Source of the DNA: Cladorrhinum sp. PSN259
Taxonomy: Eukaryota > Ascomycota > Sordariomycetes > Sordariales > Podosporaceae
Length of the DNA stretch: 64,000 bases
Assembly: GCA_033725935.1 (NCBI GenBank)
Contig: MU867144.1
Location: 1-64,000, forward strand
Reading direction: 5' to 3'
Shown here: positions 33,125 through 44,360 of the stretch, piece after piece
Position numbering within the stretch: the first letter of the stretch is position 1
How the letters are laid out: every line of letters starts with the position of its first letter
Notes under the pieces: generated by a model
Seen by the model: the letters and a program-made list of their open reading frames with translations, nothing else
Told to the model about the DNA's origin: nothing
The model's database searches: none
Position numbers and translations under genes: made by a program

Positions 33125-33610
33125 ATTCGATATATTTGACCAACCAGCAGTTCGGGGCAGGCCGCAAAAGCGCAAGGCGACTGGACAAGGGTTTCGACTG
33201 GCTATAAGCTACACACCATAACCATCGTCACCAATTTACTTGCGCATTATATCTGCCGACAGGCGCAGTAAGAACCTATCCCAAGCCTCAGGTTAGGTAT
33301 CAATGCAAGAGAGTGCATGAGAAGCTAAATATGCACTCTCCAAGCCTTGCTGCAGATATCCAATATTCGAGTTTGACCAACCAGAAGTTCGGGGCAGGCC
33401 GTAAAACCGTAAGACAACTGGACAAGGGTTTCGACTGGCTTTGGGTTGCACGCCTTAACCATCGTTGACCAATTTGCTTGCGCATTGCATCAGCCGACGA
33501 GCGCAGTGAGAACCTATCATAAGCCTCAGGTTAGGTATCAATGCAAGAGCGCATGAGAAGCTGAACATGCACTCTCCAAGCCTTGCTGCAGATATCCAAT
33601 ATTCGAAGCG
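33125..33610. repeat. Tandem duplication, two ~240-bp units
   Basis: Unit 1 (about 33125-33364) and unit 2 (about 33365-33610) share AACCAGNAGTTCGGGGCAGG, CTGGACAAGGGTTTCGACTG, AAGCCTCAGGTTAGGTATCA and CTTGCTGCAGATATCCAATA. They differ by scattered substitutions and a small indel in the AGAG(AGTG)CATGAG section. The pair fills the divergent promoter between the 345-aa membrane protein and the NB-ARC receptor. Confidence 0.75.
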
Positions 33611-33816
33611 CCTGCAGTGTTGCAGATGACGTTCTTTTTATTCTTCTTCACAACAAGCAAGCTTACCCGACCCTCCATCTTTGACAAGGCTCTGAGGAGC
33701 GGCAACTGCATATTTGGGCAGTGGTCTTTCAACTGATTGCTGTCGCTTTTGAGCGCGCTTTTGTTGGATCGTCTATATTCTCAATCTAAACGAGCAGGTG
33801 GTGCTGCTGCGAAACC

Positions 33817-36800
33817 ATGAGTTCTGATAGCAAGCTCCCTGAGTCAATTGCGCCTGAGAAGGCTGCTGGAAACAAGCCCGAGCCGGCACCCAAGACGGAG
33901 AAACCGGAAACCGACGAGATAAAAATCAAGCAGCGCGTGATTAAGTCGGAGCAGCTCGGATTCAATGTGCTCTACGCGCACCCGAACCCTGATCAGATCG
34001 AGGTTGAGTAAGTGTTTTCCCGCCTTGGACTGGTGTAATCAACTTCAACTGACAGGAGCAAGTATCATCGCCGTTCATGGCATTGGCGCGGATCCGGATT
34101 GGACTTGGAAAGCAAAAGTGGAGCCTGGGGAGAGGCCCGGCTCCAACAAAACCATTGCAGAATGGCTCAAGGATGAAGACATGCTACCTGCCGCCATACC
34201 GAGATCACGAATCATGCGATTTGGATACGACTCGACCTGGTACGGGGCTCAGCCGGTGAAACAACGGCTCGAACCCATTGCCACTGATATGCTGCATCGT
34301 CTACAGTACGTACGAGAGGTATGGTTTTTTTTTTCATTTCCTTCCGAATTTTTTTCTTTTTTCCCAATAATAAAGAATACCCGAGGCAAGACTTCTGATA
34401 GTTCATGATCGCTGACCTTGGGACACCGACGTTCAGGATTGCGAAAATCGCCCCATAATCTTCATCGGTCACTGTTTCGGTGGCATCGTGATCCAAAAAG
34501 CATATCTCCTCGCCAAGGCGAATGACGATGATTACCCCGGGGTAGCCGCGTCGACTGCTGGCATCGTTTTTATGGGCACCCCTCATCGGGGAACGGGCGG
34601 CGCGCTCCACTCTCAGGGCAAGATCTACGATACCATTGCCAAAAAAGCCCCACATATCAAGATCCAGCATAATATTCTGCAGACCATAGAAGGAAATAAC
34701 GAGATTCTCATCGACGTCGTCAGGCAGTTTTCGCGTGTCAGCAACGTAGACAGCACCCGAATTCAAATATTTTGTTTCTTTGAGACCAAGGCAACCATCG
34801 TCGGCGCCATTGTTGGGGATGACTCTATCGAGGTCCGTACTTGAAACCAATTTTATTCCTTTGTTCCTTTCTTTTAGTCATGACAACCAATAAAAACTGA
34901 CGAGCGTTTTTGGCGATGCAGGAATTCGTTGTTGATGAACAGTCGGGGTCCTTGCACGGTCATAGGAACCAAGGCCTCCCGCTTGACCACTTCAACTTGA
35001 ACAAATTCACGGGGCCCCAGGACGGGAACTACACTGCCGTTAGATTCCAACTAGTGAAGATGGCTAAGAAGGCGGCGGAGCTTGGCTTGAACACCAGCCG
35101 GATGCGTAAGCCTTTCTGACATTTCAGCATTTACATCTCACGGGATGTGGCCAACAGACGGCGGGAAGCTATGTCTAGGAGCAAAATAGTTTTATAGACT
35201 GTTGGGCCTTTTCCAACCCTGCTGTATCCTTTTCCATGTGTGAAGGTGTGGTATCGTCTTACTTACGTATATCCCATGGGCAGAACAACGGCCGATACCT
35301 ACTTCTGCGGCCGCTCACCACCGCGGAACCGCAACCGGGATGCCCTTTATCTCGCACCCTACAACATTTGCCCCACGCAGCAATATTCTCCAGACCATCG
35401 CAGGGAGATTCTCTACTAGTTTGAAGGTGGCCCTGTGGGGGCCACCTGGAAGCGGGTAAGCTTTCTTTATTATTTACTATTTATTTATTTTCGGTGGTCC
35501 TTGCGGCATCACCTAACCCAATAATGCCAAAACATTCGAATAACCGCTGGTCTAGGAAAACCCGAATCGCCGTAGAGTACGCCCAACATTACAGCGCCTC
35601 GTTTCCTGGGGCAAAAGTGCTCTGGGTCAACGCTCGCAGCGGTCTGGAATTCGAGCGGTCCTACCGCCTCATCGCCGAGAGCCTTCCTGTCCGCAACACG
35701 CGACCCGACATTCTCAAGGCCCTTTGCCGCCACCTCAGTCAAGAAGCCAGCGGCCGATGGCTCATGATCCTTGATGGCCTTGATTCCGAGGATGCTCTCA
35801 CGGCGGCCGATGGTCTCTCCCGGAACCCTCTTCTCGGGGACGTGCCAAAGTCCACTGCCGGCCGGGTCCTGATCACGACCCGAGACATGTCGCTGGCCAG
35901 CAGCTTCACTGATCAGAAGTCCGAGCGCGTCATTGATACCGGCCCGCTCTCGGATAACGACGCACCGGTTATGCTTTACAGCTCCAGCGCCGTTCGGGAG
36001 CTGAAAGATGTCGCTAAGAAGGAAGCCGCAATTCGACTTAGTCGTGGGTTGGCTGGGTCTCCCCTAGCCCTCTCGCTAGCGAGTGCGTACATCCAAGCCA
36101 GGGGGGCTGGCTTCTACGTTGGCGACTATCTACAATTACTGGCAAGCCATTCTACCACCGCTACTGCTCCCGCTTCCAGCAAGGGAAATGCAGCAGATGC
36201 AGCTGCTGTCGAGGCAGCCTGTGCAATCTCGTACCAGTTTCTCAAGGAGCAAAAGCCAGAGGCAGCCCGTCGACTTCTGGAAATTGGCGCCCTGGACCTC
36301 CAGACTATCAAGCTGTTTTTGCTCGCCAAGGGTGCCGACTCGGCACAGCAGCTCGAAGAGCAGATATCGGTCCTGGCCCAGTTCGCGCTCATTCGCCGGT
36401 CGGAAGACGGCCTCGAGATCGGCGCGACCTCGCTGGTCCAAACCTTTGCTCGAGAGATTCTAAGGCAAACCGACCAGGTCTCGTGGGCCGAAGACCGTCT
36501 GCTGTCCTTAGTCACGTCCGTGTTCCCGCCGGCCGAAGCCGAAGGGTGGGAAACCTGCGAGGCCCTGCACCCCTGCGCCGCCGCGGTCCTCCGCTTCCAA
36601 CCTAAGTCTACGGCGGGCAAAAGAGACCGGGCTGCTCTCCTGCAGAGGCTGGCCGGGTACCTCAAGCACTTGGGGCAGTATAAATCCGCCATTGCCCTTC
36701 TCGAAGAGTGCATCCAGCTCAGGGAAGACGAAAGCGATCCCCTGGCCGAGGCGGCTAAGCAAGAGGCCGAAGCCGTCCGCGAGGAGGAGCGCCGAGCTGA

Positions 36801-37788
36801 GTCGGCGCCTGAAGTGCACGTCCCGGCAGCCCCCTCACTGTGGAGCCGAGCAGTAGGCAAGATCTCGGGCATCCTACAGGTCCACAATGACCTGCCTGTG
36901 ACCCAGGACCAACAGCACGCATCCCTCCAGCAAGCCCGCGCCGCCTTAGACGAGAGCAAGAAAGCAAACGGGCCGGACCACGAACAAACCGTTCGCGCGA
37001 CCGACGCCCTAGCCGGCGCCCTCCTCAAGTTTGGCGATCCCAAGCGGGAGTCGCTCGCGCTTCGGCGGACTGTGCTGGACTGGTGCGTCGCCGTATTTGG
37101 TCCCTCCAGCCTCGACGCCGTCCGGCAAACCTACAACCTCGGCTTGGCGCACGACAAGCTGGGCGACTACGACGAGGCCGCCAAGCTCTACCAAGCCGCC
37201 TTTTCCGCGGCCGAAAACGGGCTTATGGCGCCAGGGAGTCCGGAGCTGCTGCGAATCCTGGGTAGTCTAGCGGTAGTGTACGCCGCGCAGGGCAATACCC
37301 AAAAGGCCGAGGAGGCGCTGCGCGTCACCTTGGCGGGTCAGCAGGAGCGCCTGGGGCCGGACCACCCCGATACGCTCGGCGCTAGGCAGAACGCCGCCTT
37401 GCTAGCGCAAGCAAATGGCAAGATCGAGCTTGCGGGTCAGGACTTAGCCTATGTGCTCAAGGCTCTGGAGCATTTCCTCGGCCCCGAAGACGAAGCTACC
37501 CTCAGCACGGCCGCCAGCCTCGCGCTGAACCTCAGGCTCAGGGGGAAGCACAAGGAAGCAAAAGAGCTGTTTCAACTTGCCCTGGCCGGGCAGAAGAAAG
37601 CGCTGGGAGAGAGCCATCCCGATGTTCTTGTTACTAGAGTGATGCTGGGGGAACTGATGGAAGAGGATGGGAAGAAAGAAGAGGCGAAGAAGGAGTATGT
37701 CGCTGCCTTGGAGGGAAAAAAGAAGGTATGGGGGGAGAAGCATCCAGATACTGTTTTCCTGGTTAAGAGGTTAAAGGCTATAGGGTAA
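33817..37788 (+). CDS. NLR-like receptor: alpha/beta-hydrolase - NB-ARC - TPR
   Basis: Six exons in agreed phase: 33817-34007, 34063-34318, 34437-34832, 34922-35105, 35284-35455 and 35556-37788; 1,143 residues. The N-terminal effector (about 60-320) is a SesB-like alpha/beta hydrolase. IIAVHGIGADPDWTW forms the oxyanion strand, FIGHCFGGIVIQKA is the nucleophile elbow with Cys in place of Ser, and LDHFNLNKFTG carries the likely catalytic His. The NB-ARC follows: ALWGPPGSGKTRIA (Walker A, split by the last intron), LMILDGLDSED (Walker B) and GRVLITTRD, then the winged-helix start GLAGSPLALSLA. The C-terminus holds TPR-42-type units (EERLGPDHPDTLGARQNAA and similar). Such proteins act as cytosolic sensors in fungal non-self recognition. 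No lesion was seen. Confidence 0.85.
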
Positions 37789-38082
37789 GTTTGTTGGGTG
37801 AGCGAGCTAGTTAATTAGCAACGAGGTAGGGATTGTTCTTTTTGAGTTGGAGGGTATAATGAAAATATGGAACTTTTGTGCGCATAACCTTGGCTCATCA
37901 TCCGCAGAACACTGTGTCAAAATCTCTCTTAACACTCTCTAAAGGTTCCATTTAATTCTTACTCAATATGCAATGACCCATACCTAACTATAACGGTCCC
38001 TCTACCCTGCAAGACCATCATGTAAATTGAAGTTGGATTACGTCATCGGTCACGTGATCGTTTAGTGGGTGAAGTAACTGGT

Positions 38083-38089
38083 CTATATA
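38083..38089 (+). promoter_or_regulatory. TATA-like element upstream of the HET gene
   Basis: CTATATA lies ~150 bp before the ATG at 38235, followed by a pyrimidine/CA-rich leader. A CACGTG core is at 38051-38056. Function is inferred from position only. Confidence 0.35.
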
Positions 38090-38234
38090 CCGCAGCCTTA
38101 CTTCTTCCACTGTAAGCTTCCACTTGCAAACCATTCCTTTCTTTCTTCAAGTTGCTATTCTTGCAAATAAAGGACCTTTTCCACCACCAGCGCCCACTCC
38201 TAGCTTTTAGGGCCCTGCAACCGTGACAGCAACA

Positions 38235-40529
38235 ATGGACTCTCTCTGTTCCTTCTGTGAAGCAATCCGCTTCTCAGTCCTCGGCTTCCACGGTCCCATG
38301 TTCCATCCTAATTCTCCCCTCGACTCGGACGACTCGGACTACCGTCAACGCCGCCGCGACACATCCTGGCAAAACGCACGAAGAATACAGCTTACTTCTA
38401 TTCTAGACCGCCAGGAAACATGCGTCTTCTGTAGGAGTCTCGTCCAGCTGTTTGAGGATCGACTCGCAGATCAAGACACCATTCCAAAATTACTGACTGA
38501 ACTTGGAGCCGCAGGTGCAGAAGTCTCAGTCGGGTACCGGACCGAGCCAGCGTGTCGCCGGGATTTGCCCGATTGGGAACTCACGCGCTTGGAAATCGCG
38601 CTGAAACTACCTGAACCTATTCTCGAAGCACTGAGGACAAAGTTTGGCGTGAGCTCGCATTTAGATTTCTTGGGCCCGAATGTTTTCATCGTCCTGCAGA
38701 GTGCGGATAACGAACACGCGACGATGGAGGACTCCATAGAGTGTCGTGGAGACTTCGCCAATTGGGGTACCGCCGACGACGATGAGGAGTATGGGTTTGG
38801 AGTCCGCGGGGCGGATTACTTGGGAGAAGGAAGGATACGGCCTTGCGTTTTCGACGCCGAGATCGTGCCCTACTGGAGAGAGCTCTGTGAGGAGAAACAC
38901 GAGGTGCACCGGGAGAGTCCGTGCTGGAAGCAAGAGACCAGTATAGAGGACAGGGTCTTGGGGTTGCAAATTTTTGATCCAGAGCGGGTTTCGGGGATGA
39001 GGGTTATTGATGTGTGGAAGAAGTGCGTGGTTGATTACGATTGGAATGGGTGGCAGCCGTATTACGCGTTGAGTTATGTTTGGGGAACGAAGCGTTTTCT
39101 GACATTGAATAAGGCGAATGAAAAGGAATTGAGAAAAGAGGGCTCGCTCTCTCGGGCGGTGCTGCCGGATACTATCGCTGACGCGATGGAGGTTGTGGAC
39201 AATATGGATGGGCGGTATCTTTGGGTGGACAGCCTGTGTATCCTCCAAGACTGTGACGTCGATAAGAAGCGCTTCATCAATCGCATGGGGACCATCTACC
39301 GGGCAGCGGATATGACAATCATAGCACTCTGCGGTGAGGATGCCTACGCTGGTCTACCAGGAGTCCGGAAAGATCGATCACGGATCCGCCAGCAAAAGAT
39401 AACAATTGACGATGTGTCAATGCTACCCGTCATGATGCCAACAGGATGGGCCGAGACTTATAAACTCGGAGAGACCAAATGGACAACTCGAGCGTGGACG
39501 CATCAGGAGACATTACTTTCCCGTCGTCGACTTGTTTTTGGACGAGAACAAGCCTATTTCATCTGTGGCCAGTCTATTCTATGCGAAGACGTTATCGGGC
39601 CTGGCTTCTCGCCATTCATCGATACATTTGCGCTGCTGCAACTTTATGCTTTGATCCAACCCAACAGTGGCAGTCTCCAGAAACACTTTGCAAAGATCCT
39701 CACAGCGTACACGAAAAGAGAGCTAACACAAAGGATAGATAGACTAAATGGAATATCGGGAATCATTGAGAACCTGTCGAAGATAGGTGGGCGATTTTTC
39801 CAAGGGATCCCGTCATCCTGTTTCAGCAATGCCATTCTCTGGGATAGAGACTTTCTTTGGACCGGGTGGCCACGTGTCATAGACGAGAGAAGCTGTCAGG
39901 AAGAGGAAGAGCTCCGCGTTCAAGGATTACCAAGCTGGTCATGGGTTGGTTGGATGGGTTACATACGTTTTGCAAAGGACTTCGACGACGAGCCGATGAA
40001 TGGGCGATTAAGATTCTATGGATATACCCCTGATGAAGGACTTGCAGAACTTGAGAACTCTGAGCAGGCGTATGCGCAGAAGAAAGCGTGGGGATCATAC
40101 TCAGGTGCCTCCCAGATGCCTCGTGCTTATCTACCAAGGGAGTTCTGGGACTTTGAGCGTACAGAAGTGAAGCTGGAAGATTTGCCTTCTTTAACCGCGG
40201 AAACACCGCTTCTTTGTTTCTGGACAAGCAGTGCGACCATCGAGCTGCGGGCTAATGGGAGAAAGAATTGCTTCAAGACCAAGACTGGGAACACTGTCAG
40301 TCTTGGACTAAGGATATTTGTGCCTCCTGGGGAAGTAAAGAGTTTGGAGTTAATCGTGCTAGGTGACCAGTCATATATTCAGATCGAGGGCACGCCAGCC
40401 GTGGCTGTTATCGCTATTAGGTGGGAAAACAGCATAGCGTATAGAGAACCCTATGGCTTGGAAACTATTTCATATCGCAATTGGAAAGAAATTGAAGGAG
40501 TTTGCTGGAAAAGAATTATTATGGGATAG
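38235..40529 (+). CDS. HET-domain protein
   Basis: An intronless frame of 764 residues from the ATG at 38235 (the in-frame GTG at 38223 is not needed). Residues ~5-90 contain CSFCEAIRF and CVFCRSLVQLF, a Cys-pair N-terminal region often seen before HET domains. The HET domain proper (about 275-430) has YYALSYVWG, then DAMEVVDNMDGRYLWVDSLC, ILQD and MGTIYRAADMTIIAL. TTRAWTHQETLLSRRRLVF and PSWSWVGWMG follow in the usual order. HET domains trigger heterokaryon-incompatibility cell death; specificity cannot be told from sequence. It follows the NB-ARC receptor by 446 bp on the same strand. Confidence 0.9.
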   Translation: MDSLCSFCEAIRFSVLGFHGPMFHPNSPLDSDDSDYRQRRRDTSWQNARRIQLTSILDRQETCVFCRSLVQLFEDRLADQDTIPKLLTELGAAGAEVSVGYRTEPACRRDLPDWELTRLEIALKLPEPILEALRTKFGVSSHLDFLGPNVFIVLQSADNEHATMEDSIECRGDFANWGTADDDEEYGFGVRGADYLGEGRIRPCVFDAEIVPYWRELCEEKHEVHRESPCWKQETSIEDRVLGLQIFDPERVSGMRVIDVWKKCVVDYDWNGWQPYYALSYVWGTKRFLTLNKANEKELRKEGSLSRAVLPDTIADAMEVVDNMDGRYLWVDSLCILQDCDVDKKRFINRMGTIYRAADMTIIALCGEDAYAGLPGVRKDRSRIRQQKITIDDVSMLPVMMPTGWAETYKLGETKWTTRAWTHQETLLSRRRLVFGREQAYFICGQSILCEDVIGPGFSPFIDTFALLQLYALIQPNSGSLQKHFAKILTAYTKRELTQRIDRLNGISGIIENLSKIGGRFFQGIPSSCFSNAILWDRDFLWTGWPRVIDERSCQEEEELRVQGLPSWSWVGWMGYIRFAKDFDDEPMNGRLRFYGYTPDEGLAELENSEQAYAQKKAWGSYSGASQMPRAYLPREFWDFERTEVKLEDLPSLTAETPLLCFWTSSATIELRANGRKNCFKTKTGNTVSLGLRIFVPPGEVKSLELIVLGDQSYIQIEGTPAVAVIAIRWENSIAYREPYGLETISYRNWKEIEGVCWKRIIMG

Positions 40530-41355
40530 GGCAATAGAGAACGGGAGATCGGTCACAGGTTTGAGATGGATGAAATACATGATATTAAATCTATCTAAAA
40601 TTTATCTACGTGAAATTGAATTCGATCATATGCTTCAAAGTTATTAAAGTCCGCATTTAATATACACATGATGAGATATTATTTCAAGACCAATATCTGT
40701 GGAAAAAAGAATTAGTAAGTTTCTGGAGTTACCTCTGGAGTACCTTGCGAGTGACTTCTATCTCTTAATGGCGCTGCACGCTATCTCTTTTTCTAGTGCT
40801 GGATGTTTCCATGTTAAAATAGAACGTAGTAGAAAGCTGGGTGATAGATGAGGAGCTTTTAGGCCACCACGAGCAGAACGAGGTTTATTTATCGTAGGGC
40901 TTTGAGCGATAGGTATTTTAGGGACTCCACGATTAACTAATGCTCTTTCGGCATATCTGGCGCTGGCGGGAAAGTATTCAGAAAAAGAATATTGCTTCCT
41001 ATATGTAACGCATGCGAGAACTCCATAATAACACCTTCGAGAGAAACATTAGAGCTTCAGCACTGCTGCATATAACTAACCTACTTCTCTTAGAATAAAA
41101 AAGCGCAGGGCTGTAGCGAGATCACGATTAAGACTTTCCCAAATCTCGTACAAGAAAACCAATTTTTTTCAAGACTTGCCAGCCGCACGCTATCCTTTAT
41201 GTCCAACTTGCCTTCCTCGCGTGTATGTAACTCCGATGCCATCATCCTCCGTCGTCCCGATTATCTAAAACAAATGGCGGTAGTTCTTGTCCGCATCACC
41301 ACTTCCCTCTAAAGACTAGCCTCTTTCGGCCTGCATGCTCGGTTGGATCCTCGGG
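40530..41355. other. Intergenic between convergent genes
   Basis: AT-rich 3' flank of the HET gene and of the HeLo-like gene. No coding frame, RNA or repeat recognised. Confidence 0.5.
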
Positions 41356-44300
41356 TTATGTTACGATACTGGAAACAGGCTCGTAGCTCGGGGCAAACGC
41401 GCCATACGCCTCTGGCATGGGTGTGAAATCTTGCCCCCTACTATCCCCATCAGCGCTGATGTAATGTTCCCTCTTGAGAAAACATGTGGCGCAAAGTACA
41501 TCCCTGGGTTCGTATGAACTTAACCACATCCGTCCCTGGGCTCGGTAGAGCAAAGTTGCCGCTTCATGGAAGGGATCGATTCTGCTATCCCTTAGATGCA
41601 TCTTGTTGTAGGCATGGCATAGCCGGTCGAGCAAGGCTTCATCCAAGTCGTCTGCAAAGAACTCTTCGTCCACTTCTGATTCGGAATCCTCACCCTCTGA
41701 GTGAGTGGCATACATGGTCCCTGTAATGCCGAGATCGTTCAGGAAGGCTTTGCACTCGCACTCCCGCTTGTGGCCAGTTTTCCAACACTCGTCAAATACA
41801 ATCAGCCGTGGCTGGACGAGTCCGGCGCCAAGTTTGACGTAGCTATCCCTGCACTCACTGCACACCTTTTTATCCTGCGCAGGGTAGGCTACTTCCTTCT
41901 GCCCTGCCCGAATTGCATCTTTCAGCCGATCTCGATCTATGCGGAGAGAGCCGAGAATGTACTCGAGCTCTTCTTCCACGAGGTTCCGCAGGTTTTCGAT
42001 GCCGTCGGGCAACACCTTGGTCCAGGTATTGTAAATGGCTGGTATACCCCTGACGTATTCCCTTGGTGTGATATTGTCCTCGATCCAGTCGAAACTCTCC
42101 ATCTTCAGGAAGCGGCCAGCCTCGACAATCATGGGGAGCAGCTCCCGCTGGCTAGCGCGCAACGCGAGCCAGTGCGACATGGCCGTACCGAGCGATCGCA
42201 TCTCTATGCCGAGATGGTCATCAGCGTGGCAGCCGCCCTTGGCGTCTCCGCCTGCGCTCTCCAGCTCCAGCAGGTCCAGCAGGATTTGGCTATCCTGCTG
42301 ATGCGAGAGGAACGAGCGCACAGCGTGCTGCAGCCCGTCCCAGAGCGTGCGTGCCCCACAAGCCACAACGAGCTCCGTACCCGTCAACCGCAGTAGCCAG
42401 TTGGCGCTGATTTCGGTCATTGGTACGGACTCCTTGTTGAGGGCTTTGACAAGACTAGTGATGACGGTCCAGCCGTCACCCGAGGGGTCCGAGAGATCGA
42501 GCGTATCGGCGAAGAGTCGGAGCATTTGGATTTTCTCAGCAGCAGGATGCGCCTGTGCGGTCTCGGCGAACATGGTGATAGCGGACCTAGAAGATAGCGG
42601 GAGGTTGTCAGCACTGGAGAAGGCGAAGGGAAGCGGTAACACGGGTTTGGGTGGAGGTGTGGTTCGACCTAGATTAGACTCACAAGGCGTTCTCGGCCGG
42701 CCCCTCGTAGGCTAGTGCATTCTTATCGGCACCGGCTTCGAGTAAGACCGCGCACAGTTCAACATGGCCTCCGACCGCAGCGAACTGGGAGTACTAGTTA
42801 TCAGCTTTCGACGACCAGATAAAATGAGGCAGATAAGAAGACACGTCCTTAAGCGATCACGTACATGGAGTGGGCACCACCCCTTGGGGCTGGTGTCTTT
42901 GACCGATGCATCACCCCTCGCTAACATCAACTGCACGGCCTGCGTCTCTCCACGCCGGCAAAGTTCAAAGATTAGAGAGTCCTCAGCTACCGCGCGTACG
43001 GGGATAAAGTTGAACTTCCAACCGTTTCCCATCGAGTAGTTAAGGCTGGCTTCGGTTCCGTATCCGATTCCGAGGCGGGAGAGCCACGACGCGGGGTAGA
43101 AGATGAAGGATGTAATGACCTCCAGCTTTCGCCCGGCCGAATCGCTACCGTCATCGACCTTGAGAGTGCTTGTGCGAACCCAGATAGAGCCTAGCACCAC
43201 CCCCATGGATGACGTCTGGTGACAAACCCTTGTGCGCGAGAAGATGGAGCCGCGACGGCCTTGAGACGGACGATTTTCTTTCTGGTCGGCAGCTCCCTGA
43301 CCGTTTTGAGAAGCTAGATTGCCTGGGTCCAAATTACTCCCGTCTTTAGTGCATGTGCCCAAGCTGATGGACTCGAATGTGGTGACCCGGTTCAAGGTCT
43401 CGTCCATCAGCTCCTCCACGGTCCCACTCGCAAAGAGGTTATCGACGGCCATGTGGAGTGCTTGTTGCATAAACTTTTGCACCGCTTTGCTAGAGACTAT
43501 AGCCGCCGTTGTGCCCCGTTTGGCCTTTGGAGGCGCGTCGGTCCGCGGAAGCTCGGTAGCCGTATCGTGCAAGCAACTGGCCGGGGAATAGGGAGGTAAG
43601 GAGCCATCTTCTGAGACGTCGTCGCCTAGGTTATCGAATCTTTTAGTCAGAACGGGATTTCTCAACTGCTCGTCAGCGTTCAGGGAGTTCGGCGCCGCGA
43701 CAGAAACAAATTGGGCGTCTTGGTTGGTAAAGGCAAGTTTCGGTCGTTGTATGCTTTACAGAAAAGTTCAGCACATCCATCCGCCGTAGCACGTTTTTGA
43801 GGGTACAAATGGGACGCACTTTTGGTACATTAACCCTAACATCAACGTCTGTTTGGCGTCGCTAAGGGACCCGCGGAATTTTCGTAGTTTTTTGTCCTTG
43901 GTGGTGAACTTGATAGCGGCCCACAGCCGATCGCCCTTAGAGTGGGAGGGGGCTAAAGATGACTCGAAATCGCGAACAATAGCCTCGAGAATCTTCAATC
44001 ACTACCGGTTAGTGGCAAAGCCGGTTTATACAAAATTCGGAGCAGTCAACAGACCTCAGCTCTATCCAAGCATGTTGACAATACGACTTGCACGGAAGGA
44101 ACCATATCCTTCTGCTCGGCAATATCGACCAAAATATTGCGGACAAGTTGGAGGTCGTTTAAAATGTAGCTCACGTCGTCCGGCGCATCTTTCACCGACT
44201 CCCAAAACTGCTGCAGCCTAATACAGGTCTGAGCCAATCTCACGGCCGTATCGACTAGGGTCACACCTATTTCATGCGTTCAAGTTAAGAATTAGACCCT

Positions 44301-44360
44301 GATTCTAGTGGAAGCAGGTCTGTGTATCTTACCGCTTGCGACTGCGCTGATGATTTCCAT
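41356..44360 (-). CDS. HeLo-like N-terminal / ankyrin / Cys-rich protein
   Basis: Six exons with agreeing phases: 44360-44333, 44266-44055, 43992-43820, 43753-42865, 42793-42684 and 42586-41356; 880 residues. The start MEIISAVASG...TLVDTAVRLAQTCIRL with DDVSYILNDLQLVRNIL fits the fungal STAND N-terminal domain (HeLo-like, PF17111 type), an all-helical cell-death module. Instead of a nucleotide-binding domain, the middle carries WVRTSTLKVDDGS / FIFYPASWLSRLGIGYG and two ankyrin units (FELCRRGETQAVQLML, FAAVGGHVELCAVLLEAGAD). The C-terminus has Cys clusters (VCSEC, CWKTGHKRECEC, CATC), possibly MYND-like zinc binding, plus an acidic run. A plausible P-loop-less executioner or adaptor; no lesion seen. 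Confidence 0.7.
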
